Of a stretch of 64,000 nt of DNA, positions 1-9,092 are shown piece by piece. The stretch is taken from the NCBI GenBank assembly GCA_965214375.1, contig OZ243947.1:620001-684000 (forward strand). Reading direction: 5' to 3'. Every line of letters begins with the position of its first letter. Within the stretch, counting starts at the first letter, position 1. Made by a program: the position numbers and the translations under genes. A model generated the notes under the pieces. That model had not been told where the DNA came from and did not search any database. It worked only from the letters and a program-made list of their open reading frames with translations. The DNA comes from Endobugula sp965214375. GTDB taxonomy: Bacteria > Pseudomonadota > Gammaproteobacteria > Pseudomonadales > Cellvibrionaceae.

Positions 1-157
1 GCTCATCTAACAGGCGTAAGCGCTGCTTCATCAACACATCGTAGTCGGTGATATCACGGGTTGTTGCTTTTAACTCCTCAATACCGGTTTTATTGGCAAA
101 CTCGATCCAGATTTCCGGAATTAATACCCCTTCCAGGTCCAAACATGCTAGTTCCAC
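1..157 (-). CDS. thrH: ThrH-type phosphoserine phosphatase / homoserine kinase (5' part only)
   Basis: Only the first 52 codons are inside the window; the rest lies beyond base 1. The start begins with VELACLDLEGVLIPE, where DLEG is the first HAD-superfamily motif with the nucleophile aspartate. It continues with IWIEFANKTGIEELKATTRD, which matches the ThrH family closely. ThrH proteins are cytosolic HAD phosphatases that act on phosphoserine and can move phosphate to homoserine. I chose the GTG at 157-155 because TGAGGAG lies eight bases upstream. The call rests on recalled family sequence and is firm for the part seen. Confidence 0.85.
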   Translation of the reverse strand, partial: MELACLDLEGVLIPEIWIEFANKTGIEELKATTRDITDYDVLMKQRLRLLDE

Positions 158-306
158 GTGAGACTCCTCATGATGATTAATGACGGTTTTAAAAGAGGCG
201 CTAGGATACTCTAAGATTATAAAGATATAAACCAAAAGTATTTTGGATGAGGAAGGTGTTTTGGTATTCTGCGCGCCACATATGATGTAACCACGAGGGA
301 TAGAGT

Positions 307-582
307 ATGAAAATTACCTTTGTAAAGAAAGTTCTTGCGGATGGCTCACCTTGTAAGAAATGTAACGAGGTCATCGCCAAAATGGAAGACGCTGGTCAAA
401 TGCGTTTTATTGATCATATTGCCGTAGCCGATGAAGCTGACAGCAATAGTGAAGGCATGGTATTGGCGGCACATCACAAAGTGGATAAAGCGCCATTTTT
501 TATTGTTGAGGCCGATGATGGCACCACATCCATTTATACTATTTACTTTAATTTTGTTAAGGAAGTTATTAATAATCTTTAA
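307..582 (+). CDS. Small thioredoxin-like protein with a CxxC motif
   Basis: This 91-residue cytosolic protein has a PCKKC motif at residues 15-19, placed after a beta strand (MKITFVKKVL) as in glutaredoxin and thioredoxin folds. It ends with a strand-helix segment (APFFIVEADD then FVKEVINNL) that resembles the cis-proline side of the fold. No signal peptide is visible. GAGGGA lies just upstream of the ATG. It is monocistronic and converges with the broken gene at 585-1059. A thiol-redox role is inferred from the CxxC and the fold pattern; no specific partner can be named. Confidence 0.7.
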   Translation: MKITFVKKVLADGSPCKKCNEVIAKMEDAGQMRFIDHIAVADEADSNSEGMVLAAHHKVDKAPFFIVEADDGTTSIYTIYFNFVKEVINNL

Positions 583-584
583 CT

Positions 585-1059
585 TTATGGGGCATTTGGC
601 TTTGCTGCCCATGCCGCAATCACCTTATTCTCCTCATCAACATCGCAGGTGGCTTTCATGATTTTGGGCTCACCACCTGCACTGCCTGGCACCGTTTCGT
701 AATCAATAAAAATCAGATACAGCTCTTTTTCAGAAATATAGCGACTTTCAACGTAGTTCACTGACCACGTCTTACGAGTGGTTTCTTTACGATGAAGTTC
801 TTCTTCGCACATCTGAATTGCTTCCCCCATTGACGACACGTAGCCTGTACGAGATTTAAATTCAGGTAAAGGTTTAAGGTGCGCATATTTGGCCGCCTCT
901 TCTGCCGCTTGTTTAGCCTCTTCTTCTGCTAGGCGCTGAGCTTCCAGTTATTCAGCTGAGGGCTGAAAAATAATACCGGCAAAATGTCGCCAGAATAGCG
1001 ATATTCAATACGGCAAGAAAAGAAAAACTGGTAATAAGAAGCTGTTTACGCGACACCAA
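585..1059 (-). pseudogene. Broken gene for a membrane-anchored coiled-coil protein
   Basis: Reading from TTG 1059 or GTG 1056 (AGGAG just upstream) gives VSRKQLLITSFSFLAVLNIAI, a single N-terminal membrane anchor. The frame then shifts near 985, meets an in-frame TAA at 948-950, and continues as an Ala/Glu-rich helix (EAQRLAEEEAK) followed by an intact 84-residue tail ending at 585. The three parts fit one protein of about 155 residues, so I read it as one gene with a frameshift and a stop. The family is not recognised. The residue replaced by TAA lies in a helix rich in Glu and Gln. Confidence 0.65.
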
Positions 1060-1131
1060 CACACTCCTGTAATACGCTCTATGAACAACGGGGGCATGTT
1101 ATAAGTTTAGAAGCAAATGGCGTTCAGGCAA

Positions 1132-2106
1132 TTAATAAACCGGTAATTTTACATGTTGAAACAGTTCATCCAATTCCAAACGTGACGTACAACTGTAAGC
1201 TTCATCGACCATATTACGTGTCAAATGTGGCGCAAAATTCTCCATAAATTCGTACATAAATCCACGAATAAAAGTGCCCCGACGGAAACCTATCTTGGTA
1301 ATACTGGGTCTGAATAAATGACTGGCATCGAGTGCTACCAAATCGGAATCACCCTCTGCGTCGTAAGCCATGCTGGCAATGATACCCACACCTAAACCAA
1401 GACGCACATACGTTTTGATAACATCAGCATCCGCCGCTGTGAAGACAATCTTCGGCGCTAAACCACGCTCCATAAAGGCTTCGTCTAACTTGGAACGCCC
1501 GGTAAAACCAAACACATAAGTGACGATAGGATGTTTAGCAACCTCTTCCAAGGTTAATTCGGATAATTCACAAAAGGGATGGTCTTTAGGAACCACAATG
1601 CTACGGTTCCATTGATAACAAGGCATCATAATCAGATCGCTAAAAAGCTCCATGGCTTCCGTGGCAATCGCAAAATCGACGGTACCATCAGCGGCCATTT
1701 CAGAAATCTGCATCGGTGTTCCCTGATGCATATGCAAAGAGACTTCCGGATATTGCTCGATAAAACCGCTGATAATACCCGGCAACATATAACGTGCCTG
1801 AGTATGTGTGGTCGCTAACGACAAACTGCCTTTCTTATCATTGCTGAACTCTTGCGCAACCTGTTTGATACTTTCCACTTTGCGCAGGATTTCACCTGTC
1901 GTTTGCAAAATAGCTTCACCTGCCGTGGTAATTCGCGTCAAGTGTTTACCACTACGAGAAAAAATCTCAACGCCCAGTTCATCTTCCAAAAGACGAATTT
2001 GCTTGCTGATACCCGGCTGTGATGTGTACAAGCTTTGAGCCGTGGCTGATACATTAAGGTCGTGGTGAGCCACTTCCCAGATATAGCGCAGTTGCTGAAG
2101 CTTCAT
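1132..2106 (-). CDS. cysB: CysB, LysR-type regulator of sulfur assimilation
   Basis: The 324-residue protein has an N-terminal winged helix-turn-helix (MKLQQLRYIWEVAHHDLNVS, then ATAQSLYTSQPGISKQIR) and a periplasmic-binding-like effector domain from about residue 90. The length and the TTHTQARYMLP and TYVFGFTGRSKLD segments are typical of CysB, which activates cysteine-biosynthesis promoters when N-acetylserine is bound. The effector domain retains the TTHTQ and Thr-rich ligand pocket. It is divergently arranged with the TSUP permease at 2281, separated by about 170 bp that should hold both promoters. That arrangement suggests the permease moves a sulfur anion under CysB control. Confidence 0.93.
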   Translation of the reverse strand: MKLQQLRYIWEVAHHDLNVSATAQSLYTSQPGISKQIRLLEDELGVEIFSRSGKHLTRITTAGEAILQTTGEILRKVESIKQVAQEFSNDKKGSLSLATTHTQARYMLPGIISGFIEQYPEVSLHMHQGTPMQISEMAADGTVDFAIATEAMELFSDLIMMPCYQWNRSIVVPKDHPFCELSELTLEEVAKHPIVTYVFGFTGRSKLDEAFMERGLAPKIVFTAADADVIKTYVRLGLGVGIIASMAYDAEGDSDLVALDASHLFRPSITKIGFRRGTFIRGFMYEFMENFAPHLTRNMVDEAYSCTSRLELDELFQHVKLPVY

Positions 2107-2280
2107 GAGAGTTCTCCGCTAGTATTTGGCGTTATAAAAATAGAAGCAAATATTCTTATCCAGAATAGTTGGATTTCGGTATATTTGCCACTTATTTTTC
2201 TGATTTTTATTATGATAACAGCATCTATCTATAACTTTAGACTATATCATTTCAAATAGGAACGTTTTATTGATTCTATT

Positions 2281-3084
2281 TTGGATATTTTTATCATGCT
2301 AGAAGCAAGTTTTTTTCTCTATGTTATCGCTGGCGCCGTTGTGGGTTTGGCTGTTGGCATTACTGGAGTTGGTGGCGGTTCACTAATGACGCCCTTGCTG
2401 CTCTTTTTCAATATCCCCCCCAACATTGCGATTGGCACCGACTTATTGTTTGCCGCCATCACTAAATCAGGTGGCATTGTGTCGCATCAACGACAAGGTA
2501 ATATACGTTGGTCGCTGGTCAGCCGCATGGCGGCGGGCAGTATTCCAGCCGCCATTATTACCTCATTGGCCTTGTGGTATTTTTTTCAAGACGCCAATGA
2601 ATATAGTCATATTTTAACCAGTGCGTTAGGGATTATGTTGGTATTGACCTCATGTGTATTATTTTTCAGGCATACCTTGAAAGACAAACGCCGTAACCCA
2701 CCAGATAGAATGTCATTTGTTCAAAAACATGTCTCGGCTATCACCGTCGCTATGGGCGTTTTTCTTGGCATTTTTGTCACGCTATCGTCTGTCGGTGCTG
2801 GGGCTATTGGTGCAGCCGTGCTGCTGACACTCTACCCCTACGTTGCTGGCCGCTATATTGTAGGAGCAGATATTGCCCATGCGGTACCACTCACCTTTAT
2901 CGCAGGGTTTGCGCATTTATTACTGGGTAATGTTGATTTTGTATTATTAGGCAGTTTATTGATTGGTTCCTTGCCCGCCACCTATTTGGGCGCGAGTTTA
3001 AGCAGCCGTATCCCCAATAGATTGTTGCAACCAATACTCGCTTCTATATTGATGATCATCGGGGTCAAATTCGTCTTTTTTTAA
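2281..3084 (+). CDS. TSUP (TauE/SafE) family membrane permease
   Basis: The protein has about 265 residues and seven or eight hydrophobic segments. The family hallmark is at the N-terminus (GITGVGGGSLMTPLL) and repeated after the midpoint (LSSVGAGAIGAAVL), as expected from the internal duplication of TSUP transporters. These move sulfite, sulfonates, thiosulfate or other organic anions. Its position divergent from cysB supports a sulfur substrate, but this is inference. The start is unsure: a TTG at 2281 and an ATG at 2296 are both in frame, while the only clear Shine-Dalgarno (AGGAA at 2259) fits a start nearer 2269-2281. Confidence 0.85.
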   Translation: MDIFIMLEASFFLYVIAGAVVGLAVGITGVGGGSLMTPLLLFFNIPPNIAIGTDLLFAAITKSGGIVSHQRQGNIRWSLVSRMAAGSIPAAIITSLALWYFFQDANEYSHILTSALGIMLVLTSCVLFFRHTLKDKRRNPPDRMSFVQKHVSAITVAMGVFLGIFVTLSSVGAGAIGAAVLLTLYPYVAGRYIVGADIAHAVPLTFIAGFAHLLLGNVDFVLLGSLLIGSLPATYLGASLSSRIPNRLLQPILASILMIIGVKFVFF

Positions 3085-3093
3085 ATACGCGTA

Positions 3094-3633
3094 TTAATGG
3101 GGTGAAGGCGGTCGCATATCACCAATATTCGGTTTGTATTCCTGGCAGACAGGCTGCGCACAGGGAATCAGGTATACCGGAACCTTTGAGCTGTTGACCA
3201 TTTTCTGAGTCACGTATCCAACCTGCATGTTGCCGCTGCCCGCTTTGGATGCTTGGCTACCCAACACCAACATATCTGCATCCACTTCCTGCGTTATCTC
3301 CAGAATAACGTCCACAGGGTCACCCGGGCGCACGATCACTCCCTCAAGGCGCGGGAGCTTTATTTCACCCGCCATATATTCATCGGTAAGGATATCAATC
3401 ACTTGTGAACGCAATTGTTCTACCAGTGAATCCATACTGCCGACAGTCAGGTTGCGGCTAACCTCTGGCTGTAAATATGTCTGTAACAAGGAATAACCCA
3501 GCGTGCCTAGAGGTTCAATGGCATGTACCACGATCAAACTGGCACGATACTGATTGGATAGGCTCGCCGCATATTGCAGTAAGTATGAGGTATTAATGCC
3601 AAGGTCTACGGCAAGTACTATCTTTTTTATCAC
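3094..3633 (-). CDS. Universal stress protein (UspA family)
   Basis: This 179-residue cytosolic protein has the Usp fold: strand 1 is KKIVLAVDLG, and the ATP-binding loop appears late as VLGSQASKAGSGNMQVGYVT, matching the G-2x-G-9x-G(S/T) pattern of ATP-binding Usp proteins. The C-terminal extension beyond VPVYLIPCA is longer than in minimal Usp proteins. It converges with the TSUP gene, with only 9 bp between their stops. Role: stress-related nucleotide-binding protein; the specific function cannot be told. Confidence 0.88.
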   Translation of the reverse strand: MIKKIVLAVDLGINTSYLLQYAASLSNQYRASLIVVHAIEPLGTLGYSLLQTYLQPEVSRNLTVGSMDSLVEQLRSQVIDILTDEYMAGEIKLPRLEGVIVRPGDPVDVILEITQEVDADMLVLGSQASKAGSGNMQVGYVTQKMVNSSKVPVYLIPCAQPVCQEYKPNIGDMRPPSPH

Positions 3634-3776
3634 TGAGCTTTCCTAACAACGATGCTCAACCACCATGCCCAACATCGATTACAACAAAAACAGGACTCCA
3701 TAATGACAGCATAGCAATAGATACCCACAAATTTGGTTGTTTTATAGACAAATTGGGAATAGATAGCGCTCTAACT

Positions 3777-4679
3777 CTACTCGTTGGCAATACCATGAGG
3801 GACATGTCCGGTCGCAAACACATGGTCTTTGGCGGAGTCACAATGCAGCGCTTGATCATCAAAGAAGACATCGGCTCCGTAGGCTTTCAAAAATTCCCCC
3901 TTTGCTAAGCCGCCCAAAAACAGCGACTCATCAATACGGATATCCCAAGCTCTCAAGGTACGAATAACACGCTCATGCGTGGGTGCAGAGCGTGCAGTAA
4001 CCAACGCGGTACGAATGGGGCATTCCATTTCTGCAAACTCAGCCTGTAACTGATGCAAGACTGAGAGGAAGTCTTTAAAAGGTCCTCCGGTCAGCGGTGT
4101 CTTTGCCGCTTCCTGTTCATTTTTAGTAAACGCTTCAAGCCCGTGTTGTTTATAAACACGCTCAGCCTCATCAGAAAAAATGACCGCATCACCGTCAAAC
4201 GCAAAACGCAATTGGCTATCTTGGGTGGATGCTGGACTAGAAGGAATCAGCGTAGCGGCAGCAACGCCGTGTTTCAGTGCATGACGCACATCTTCACCAT
4301 CGGTCGACAGAAACAGATGGCAGCCAAATGCCTCTATATAGCGGTATGGGCTTTCACCACCCGCGAATGCTGCTCGTGTAATATCTAAGTCATAGTGTTG
4401 GATCGAATTAAAAATACGTAATCCGGTATCGGCACTATTTCTGGAAAGTAAAATAATCTCGACCCGTGGGTGCTGCTTACCTATCGTATTGAGGGCTAAC
4501 AGTTTTTCGACCAAAGTAAATGCACTACCTGGCTGCAATATTTCATTTTCATGGGCGATTTGATAATCAGAATACGCTTTTAAACCATCACTCACATAGA
4601 CATTATGGCTTTCATCCAGATTGAATAAGGCTCTGGATGAAATCGCAATAACCAGTTTTTTTCCGAATTCCGTAGGCAT
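3777..4679 (-). CDS. Cytosolic 5'-nucleotidase (NT5C1-like)
   Basis: The 300-residue protein matches the bacterial branch of the 5'-nucleotidase family (PF06189): LVIAISSRALF near the N-terminus, RVEIILLSRNSADTGLRIF, a HAD-like AFDGDAVIFSDEAE block near residue 170, ALVTARSAPTHERVI, and FLGGLAKGEFL followed by FFDDQ. The DGDAV and DDQ aspartates are the expected metal and catalytic residues. It should hydrolyse nucleoside monophosphates. It stands upstream of yajC on the same strand but with a 50-bp gap, so co-transcription is uncertain. Confidence 0.85.
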   Translation of the reverse strand: MPTEFGKKLVIAISSRALFNLDESHNVYVSDGLKAYSDYQIAHENEILQPGSAFTLVEKLLALNTIGKQHPRVEIILLSRNSADTGLRIFNSIQHYDLDITRAAFAGGESPYRYIEAFGCHLFLSTDGEDVRHALKHGVAAATLIPSSPASTQDSQLRFAFDGDAVIFSDEAERVYKQHGLEAFTKNEQEAAKTPLTGGPFKDFLSVLHQLQAEFAEMECPIRTALVTARSAPTHERVIRTLRAWDIRIDESLFLGGLAKGEFLKAYGADVFFDDQALHCDSAKDHVFATGHVPHGIANE

Positions 4680-4728
4680 ATGTTAGTCCGGAAAACAATC
4701 AGAATTGTTGTTATATTGCTTTGTGTTG

Positions 4729-5058
4729 TTATATCGCCTTGATAGTGCCTTTGGGAAGAACGGCATGTAAAGACTGTTTTTGAAACTTTAATTCAACGTT
4801 GTTGGACACTTCAAGCACCATGTAATCACCATCAACTTTAGTGATCTTACCCAAAATACCACCGGTTGTTAATACCTCATCACCTTTGGAGAGGCCTTCA
4901 ACCAGTGACTGGTGTTCTTTTTGACGCTTGCGTTGTGGGCGGATGATCATAAAGTACATCAATATAAACATACCCGCAATCAACAGAAGACCGGTCAAAT
5001 CGCCACCTGGCGCGGGAGCTGATGCTTGCGCATGGGCAGAAGGGATTAAAAAAGACAT
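4729..5058 (-). CDS. yajC: YajC, accessory subunit of the Sec translocase
   Basis: The 109-residue protein has one membrane segment (LLLIAGMFILMYFMIIRP) followed directly by the family signature RPQRKRQKEH and a small soluble domain (GDEVLTTGGILGKI). YajC binds SecDF in the inner membrane. The length and layout are typical. The usual neighbours tgt and secDF are absent here, so the gene stands apart from its common operon. Confidence 0.95.
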   Translation of the reverse strand: MSFLIPSAHAQASAPAPGGDLTGLLLIAGMFILMYFMIIRPQRKRQKEHQSLVEGLSKGDEVLTTGGILGKITKVDGDYMVLEVSNNVELKFQKQSLHAVLPKGTIKAI

Positions 5059-5149
5059 GCTAACCTCTTATTATCATTAATAAAAAAATAAAAAACGAGC
5101 AATACTCTACCCTGTTTACAGGATACAGACAAGAAATGAATAGGTTGAA

Positions 5150-5608
5150 TTATACGTAGTCGCGATAAAGCTTTTTGAACGTATTAGGAGACATTTTAGC
5201 CCAACGCTTAAACGCATTGGTAAAACTGGTTCTATCAGAAAAGTCGAGGTATTTAGACGCTTCCTCAACCCCCATACCATCGACGAGCAGACAATCAATC
5301 GCATGGTGAAAACGTACCCTATCTCTCAGGGCAACATAGGTAACCATTTGAGATTTCAAGCGCCGCTGGAGCGTACGCTGTGATAAATCCAGACTTTCTG
5401 CAACCGCCTGAATATCCAGAGGCAACCGGCCTATACGTTCTTGTAAGCGATTTAACACATCACCTGCCGTACCCGACATCATCGGAATGCGCGCTCTGGC
5501 TCTCAGTCTTTCAAGATCCTGATAACCCGCATCCATTCTGGATACTGAATATGATGGTGTAATAACAGCAGTATTTTGTACTCCAGAATCATTGGTAGCA
5601 GTGCTCAT
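5150..5608 (-). CDS. AraC-family HTH protein, DNA-binding domain only
   Basis: This 152-residue protein has an AraC-type double helix-turn-helix in its last 100 residues: LPLDIQAVAESLDLSQRTLQ then RRLKSQMVTYVALRDRVR, and VEEASKYLDFSDRTSFTNAF. The first 45 residues are polar and match no sensor domain, so it lacks the usual ligand-binding half. It may act as a constitutive or protein-regulated transcription factor. It stands alone between yajC and bcp. Confidence 0.8.
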   Translation of the reverse strand: MSTATNDSGVQNTAVITPSYSVSRMDAGYQDLERLRARARIPMMSGTAGDVLNRLQERIGRLPLDIQAVAESLDLSQRTLQRRLKSQMVTYVALRDRVRFHHAIDCLLVDGMGVEEASKYLDFSDRTSFTNAFKRWAKMSPNTFKKLYRDYV

Positions 5609-5834
5609 CCTGAAACCTCGTGACCTTATTAATCAGTGGACATGATTAGATTATATGAATCTATTTATAAATGAACAGGATGAAAAACATGCCATAGTGG
5701 AATCAAAAAACGTCAAAAATGCTTTTTACGGTGATTTGCGCGCCAATTTTCCTCGAAAATGGTAAAAAAACTGCTTTTTAATGTCTCTTTCGACCAATGT
5801 AGGGCTTCAGATAACAAAACAATATAAGAAAAAG

Positions 5835-6308
5835 TTATAGATACTCGTCTAGCGCCTTTATTAATTCCTCATGATGATTCGCCGTTTTAAATTTATCGAG
5901 CACAAATACCAGACGAGATTCTGTATCAATCAGAAATGTTGTTCTGATGATCCCCATAAATTCTTTACCCATAAACTTTTTCAAACCCCAAACGGCATAC
6001 TTATCAGCAATGGCATGATTTTCGTCACTTAACAGGTCAAAATTCAATTCATGCTTATCAATGAACTTTTGCAATTTGGACGTTGGATCTGGACTGACGC
6101 CAAAAACCACCGTATCGCGTGCATCCAATTCTTTTTGTATATCACGAAGACCACACGCTTGGGTGGTACAACCCGGGGTTAAGGCTTTAGGGTAAAAATA
6201 AATAACGACATTTTTTTTGCCCGCAAAGTCTTTTAAGGAGACTTTTTCATCCTTTTGATTCAGTAAAGTAAACGCTGGGGCTTTGTTGCCGATTTTTGGG
6301 TATGACAT
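5835..6308 (-). CDS. bcp: Bcp/PrxQ-type thiol peroxidase
   Basis: This 157-residue peroxiredoxin starts MSYPKIGNKAPAFTLLNQKD and carries the peroxidatic cysteine in TPGCTTQACGLRD; a second cysteine five residues later is the usual PrxQ resolving partner. It reduces peroxides using thioredoxin. The ATG at 6308 is preferred over the upstream TTG because TAGGAG lies seven bases before it. A hairpin repeat (6344-6445) lies just upstream. Confidence 0.92.
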   Translation of the reverse strand: MSYPKIGNKAPAFTLLNQKDEKVSLKDFAGKKNVVIYFYPKALTPGCTTQACGLRDIQKELDARDTVVFGVSPDPTSKLQKFIDKHELNFDLLSDENHAIADKYAVWGLKKFMGKEFMGIIRTTFLIDTESRLVFVLDKFKTANHHEELIKALDEYL

Positions 6309-6343
6309 GAACAACTCCTAATACAGATTTTTTTACTGGACTT

Positions 6344-6445
6344 ATTCTTATGATTGTAAGCAAGACCGTGTGCCGCAGGGACGCGGCTCCCGAGCGTACA
6401 TGGACGTATTTACCGCGTGTCTTGCGTCAGTACATAAGCATAATG
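6344..6445. repeat. Dispersed intergenic hairpin repeat, copy 1
   Basis: An imperfect inverted repeat with outer arms GCAAGAC/GTCTTGC around a core TGCCGCAGGGACGCGGC followed by CGAGCGTACATGGACGTATT. The same core, with different but still self-complementary outer arms, occurs near 23,190 and 57,715, and a related form near 23,020. It lies between mdh and bcp. Confidence 0.75.
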
Positions 6446-6558
6446 TTATACAACAATAATGAACTTTTGGATTAACGCCGTTTAAACAACAGAGATGTTG
6501 CATTATAGAATCGAAAATTGCTCATGCGTTTTCGATGTACCCTCCTTCCCTGGAGGGC

Positions 6559-6581
6559 AAAAAAAGCGAGCATAGCTCGCG
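6559..6581 (-). terminator. Rho-independent terminator of mdh
   Basis: On the minus strand GCGAGCTATGCTCGC forms a perfect 6-bp stem with a 3-base loop followed by TTTTTTT, about 25 bp after the mdh stop codon. Confidence 0.9.
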
Positions 6582-6604
6582 TTTTAATGAGTTGGAGCAA
6601 ACGC

Positions 6605-7585
6605 TTATGGTAGCAAGTGTGCTACACCATCACGCTCTTCTTTTAGCTCTTGTTCTGTCGCAGCCATTTTTTCTCTTGAAAAGTCGTTTATTTCAACGCC
6701 TTGAACAATTTCCCATTGACCGCCTTTACAGGTGCAAGGGAAAGAATAAATCAGACCCTCTTCAATGCCATAACTGCCATCACTATAGACACCCATACTG
6801 GTCCAATCGCCCTCAGGAGTACCTAATGCCCAATCGCGAATATGGAAAATAGCCGCATTGGCCGCAGACGCCGCACTGGAGGCACCACGTGCTTCAATAA
6901 TCGCTGCTCCACGCTGTTGAACGGTTGGAATAAAGTCACCTTCGTACCATGCTTGGTCAATGAGGCTCATAGCGTCTTTGCCTTCGACCGTTGCCTGATG
7001 AATGTCAGGGTATTGGGTTGCGGAGTGATTACCCCAAATGGTCAGGTGCTCAATATCGTTGATTGATGTACCTGTTTTTTGTGCCAATTGTGTAAGCGCA
7101 CGGTTATGATCCAAACGCGTCATTGCGGTAAAGTTACGTGGATCAATGTCTGGTGCATTACGTTGCGTAATCAATGCGTTTGTATTCGCGGGGTTACCCA
7201 CGACCAATACTTTAATATCGCGTGAAGCAACCTCATTGATGGCTTTACCTTGTGCAGAGAAAATCGCTGCATTCGCTTCCAATAAATCTTTACGCTCCAT
7301 ACCTGGGCCACGTGGACGTGCACCGACCAGTAATGCGTAATCCGCATCTTTAAAGGCAACGTTGGCATCATCAGTCGTGACCATACCCGCTAATAAAGTA
7401 AAGGCACAATCGTCCAGTTCCATGGCGACACCTTTCAGTGCATTTAATGCTGGCGTAATTTCCAACATTTGTAGAATAACGGGTTGATCAGTACCCAGCA
7501 TTTCACCCGCTGCAATACGAAAAAGAAGGGAATAACTGATTTGACCAGCTGCGCCAGTAATGGCAACTCTCACAGGTGCTTTCAC
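6605..7585 (-). CDS. mdh: NAD-dependent malate dehydrogenase
   Basis: This 326-residue enzyme of the TCA cycle converts malate to oxaloacetate. It shows the NAD-binding GAAGQISYSLLFRIAAG loop, the substrate-binding loop ARPRGPGMERKDLL, the MTRLDHNRA segment with its catalytic-site Asp, and IWGNHSATQYPD with the catalytic histidine. The length and motifs fit the 326-330-residue lactate/malate dehydrogenase type 2 group common in beta- and gammaproteobacteria rather than the 312-residue E. coli type. It appears to be transcribed alone and ends in a clear terminator. Confidence 0.96.
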   Translation of the reverse strand: MKAPVRVAITGAAGQISYSLLFRIAAGEMLGTDQPVILQMLEITPALNALKGVAMELDDCAFTLLAGMVTTDDANVAFKDADYALLVGARPRGPGMERKDLLEANAAIFSAQGKAINEVASRDIKVLVVGNPANTNALITQRNAPDIDPRNFTAMTRLDHNRALTQLAQKTGTSINDIEHLTIWGNHSATQYPDIHQATVEGKDAMSLIDQAWYEGDFIPTVQQRGAAIIEARGASSAASAANAAIFHIRDWALGTPEGDWTSMGVYSDGSYGIEEGLIYSFPCTCKGGQWEIVQGVEINDFSREKMAATEQELKEERDGVAHLLP

Positions 7586-7671
7586 TATTAATCTCCAATG
7601 TCTGTAATGAGACGCGTATTATACGGAGTTGTTGAAAAAATTCATCCATGCGCGCACTAGGGTTTCTATGT

Positions 7672-8286
7672 CTACGTTAAGGCCTGGTAACGCTCTAATA
7701 AGGCATCATACAATGTATCTTTAAAGTTGAGTGTAGATGTGTCCAATGTTTTTACAATATCGACTAAATGTTCGTTGTCTTCACGCCCATCCCAGATTTT
7801 TTGATAGGTTCCCTCTTTATAACCATGATCTTGTCGGAAAAAATTCAACACATTTTTTCCAACATAACCGGTATACAAGGCATCAAAAGATAGCTCACTG
7901 GCATTCAATAAGGCTGAAAAATTTTTGATAGAAAAGTCCTGACGCACTAATGTATCACTGGCAAAATTTTCCAGTGCGTCGTGAAAAACGACGTCATTAT
8001 CGCGCGCCAAACTGGCGGATAATTGTTCAACAATGGTATGAGCAGAGTTGCCATTCACCAGCAAAATACTGAGACCAAAATGCCATATATCAATGAGCTC
8101 AAGTTTGACCTGTTCGATATCCGGCGTTTGTTTTTTCCACCACTTCCAGCCGTAATGATCCATCAGTTCTGCGCATTCAATCCAGATCGCGCGATACCAT
8201 TCAAATCCTTGTTCACGCCAATCAATATGAACTCGGGTGTTCATTGCATCTTGTAAATCCAGCATTATTTGTACTTGTGTATGCAC
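7672..8286 (-). CDS. Dimeric all-alpha dUTPase
   Basis: The 204-residue protein matches the dimeric dUTPase family (dUTPase_2). It has the metal-binding ExxE helix IECAELMDH followed by GWKWWKK, and a second acidic helix KLELIDIWHFGLS. It hydrolyses dUTP to dUMP and so keeps uracil out of DNA. The GTG at 8286 is chosen for the GGAGG just upstream; an in-frame ATG at codon 8 has no such site. tatD ends 23 bp from its start on the same strand, so tatD-dUTPase may be one transcript. Confidence 0.88.
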   Translation of the reverse strand: MHTQVQIMLDLQDAMNTRVHIDWREQGFEWYRAIWIECAELMDHYGWKWWKKQTPDIEQVKLELIDIWHFGLSILLVNGNSAHTIVEQLSASLARDNDVVFHDALENFASDTLVRQDFSIKNFSALLNASELSFDALYTGYVGKNVLNFFRQDHGYKEGTYQKIWDGREDNEHLVDIVKTLDTSTLNFKDTLYDALLERYQALT

Positions 8287-8308
8287 ATGGCCTCCTAATT
8301 TATTGGTA

Positions 8309-9091
8309 TTATGGGTTTTTTGCCTTGGGGAACAGGCGATAAAAATTTGCGGTTGTGATATTCGCTAGTTCTTCAAATGACAAACCTTTTAACTCGGCGA
8401 TATATTCTGCTACTTCACGCACATGTTGTGGCTCATTGGGTTTTCCCCGGTAGGGAACTGGCGCCAAATAAGGGGCATCGGTTTCTACCAGCAATTTGTC
8501 CAATGGTATTTTTTTAACCACTTCTTTCAGTTCTATTGCATTTTTAAATGTCACGATACCGGAAAAGGAAATCATATAATTCATATCCATTGCCGCTTTG
8601 GCCATATCCCAGCTTTCAGTAAAACAATGTAGTACGCCGGCCGTCTCATGATTCCCATATGACTTAATCATATCCAGTGTATCTTGGCGTGCATCACGAG
8701 TATGCACAATCACAGGCAAGCGAGCATCTTTGGCCGCTTCCAAATGGATAGAAAAGCTTTCTTGTTGTAACTTTTTGTCATCTTCACTGTAATGATAATC
8801 AAGGCCGCTCTCACCCAGCGCAACCACTTTGGTATGTGAAGACCATTCGATTAATTCATCGTGACTCGCCAATCCTTCTTTTACATCGCAAGGGTGAATA
8901 CCAACAGCAGCAACGACGGGAGCAAATCGTTCTGCAATATCCACTACCGTCTGACGATTATGGATGCTAATACCCACACAAAGTAGCTGTTGGATATCGC
9001 GCGCTAACGCCGCTTCAATAGCCAATGCCAGATTGCCTTGATATTTATCCAGTTTAAGCCTGTCGAGATGACAGTGAGAATCGATGAGCAT
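8309..9091 (-). CDS. tatD: TatD-family metal-dependent DNase
   Basis: The 260-residue protein begins MLIDSHCHLDRLK with the metal-binding HxH, and continues with GIHPCDV, GESGLDYHY, PVIVHTRDA, GVLHCFTES and VETDAPYLAP, all conserved TatD (YcfH-like) motifs. The family acts as Mg-dependent nuclease and D-Tyr-tRNA deacylase. It follows pilZ and holB on the same strand, as in many gammaproteobacteria (holB-pilZ-tatD). Confidence 0.94.
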   Translation of the reverse strand: MLIDSHCHLDRLKLDKYQGNLALAIEAALARDIQQLLCVGISIHNRQTVVDIAERFAPVVAAVGIHPCDVKEGLASHDELIEWSSHTKVVALGESGLDYHYSEDDKKLQQESFSIHLEAAKDARLPVIVHTRDARQDTLDMIKSYGNHETAGVLHCFTESWDMAKAAMDMNYMISFSGIVTFKNAIELKEVVKKIPLDKLLVETDAPYLAPVPYRGKPNEPQHVREVAEYIAELKGLSFEELANITTANFYRLFPKAKNP

Positions 9092-9092
9092 A

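Noticed and set aside
3227..3496. 89-codon plus-strand frame inside the Usp gene
   Set aside because: Antisense shadow of a clear Usp protein with no ribosome site.
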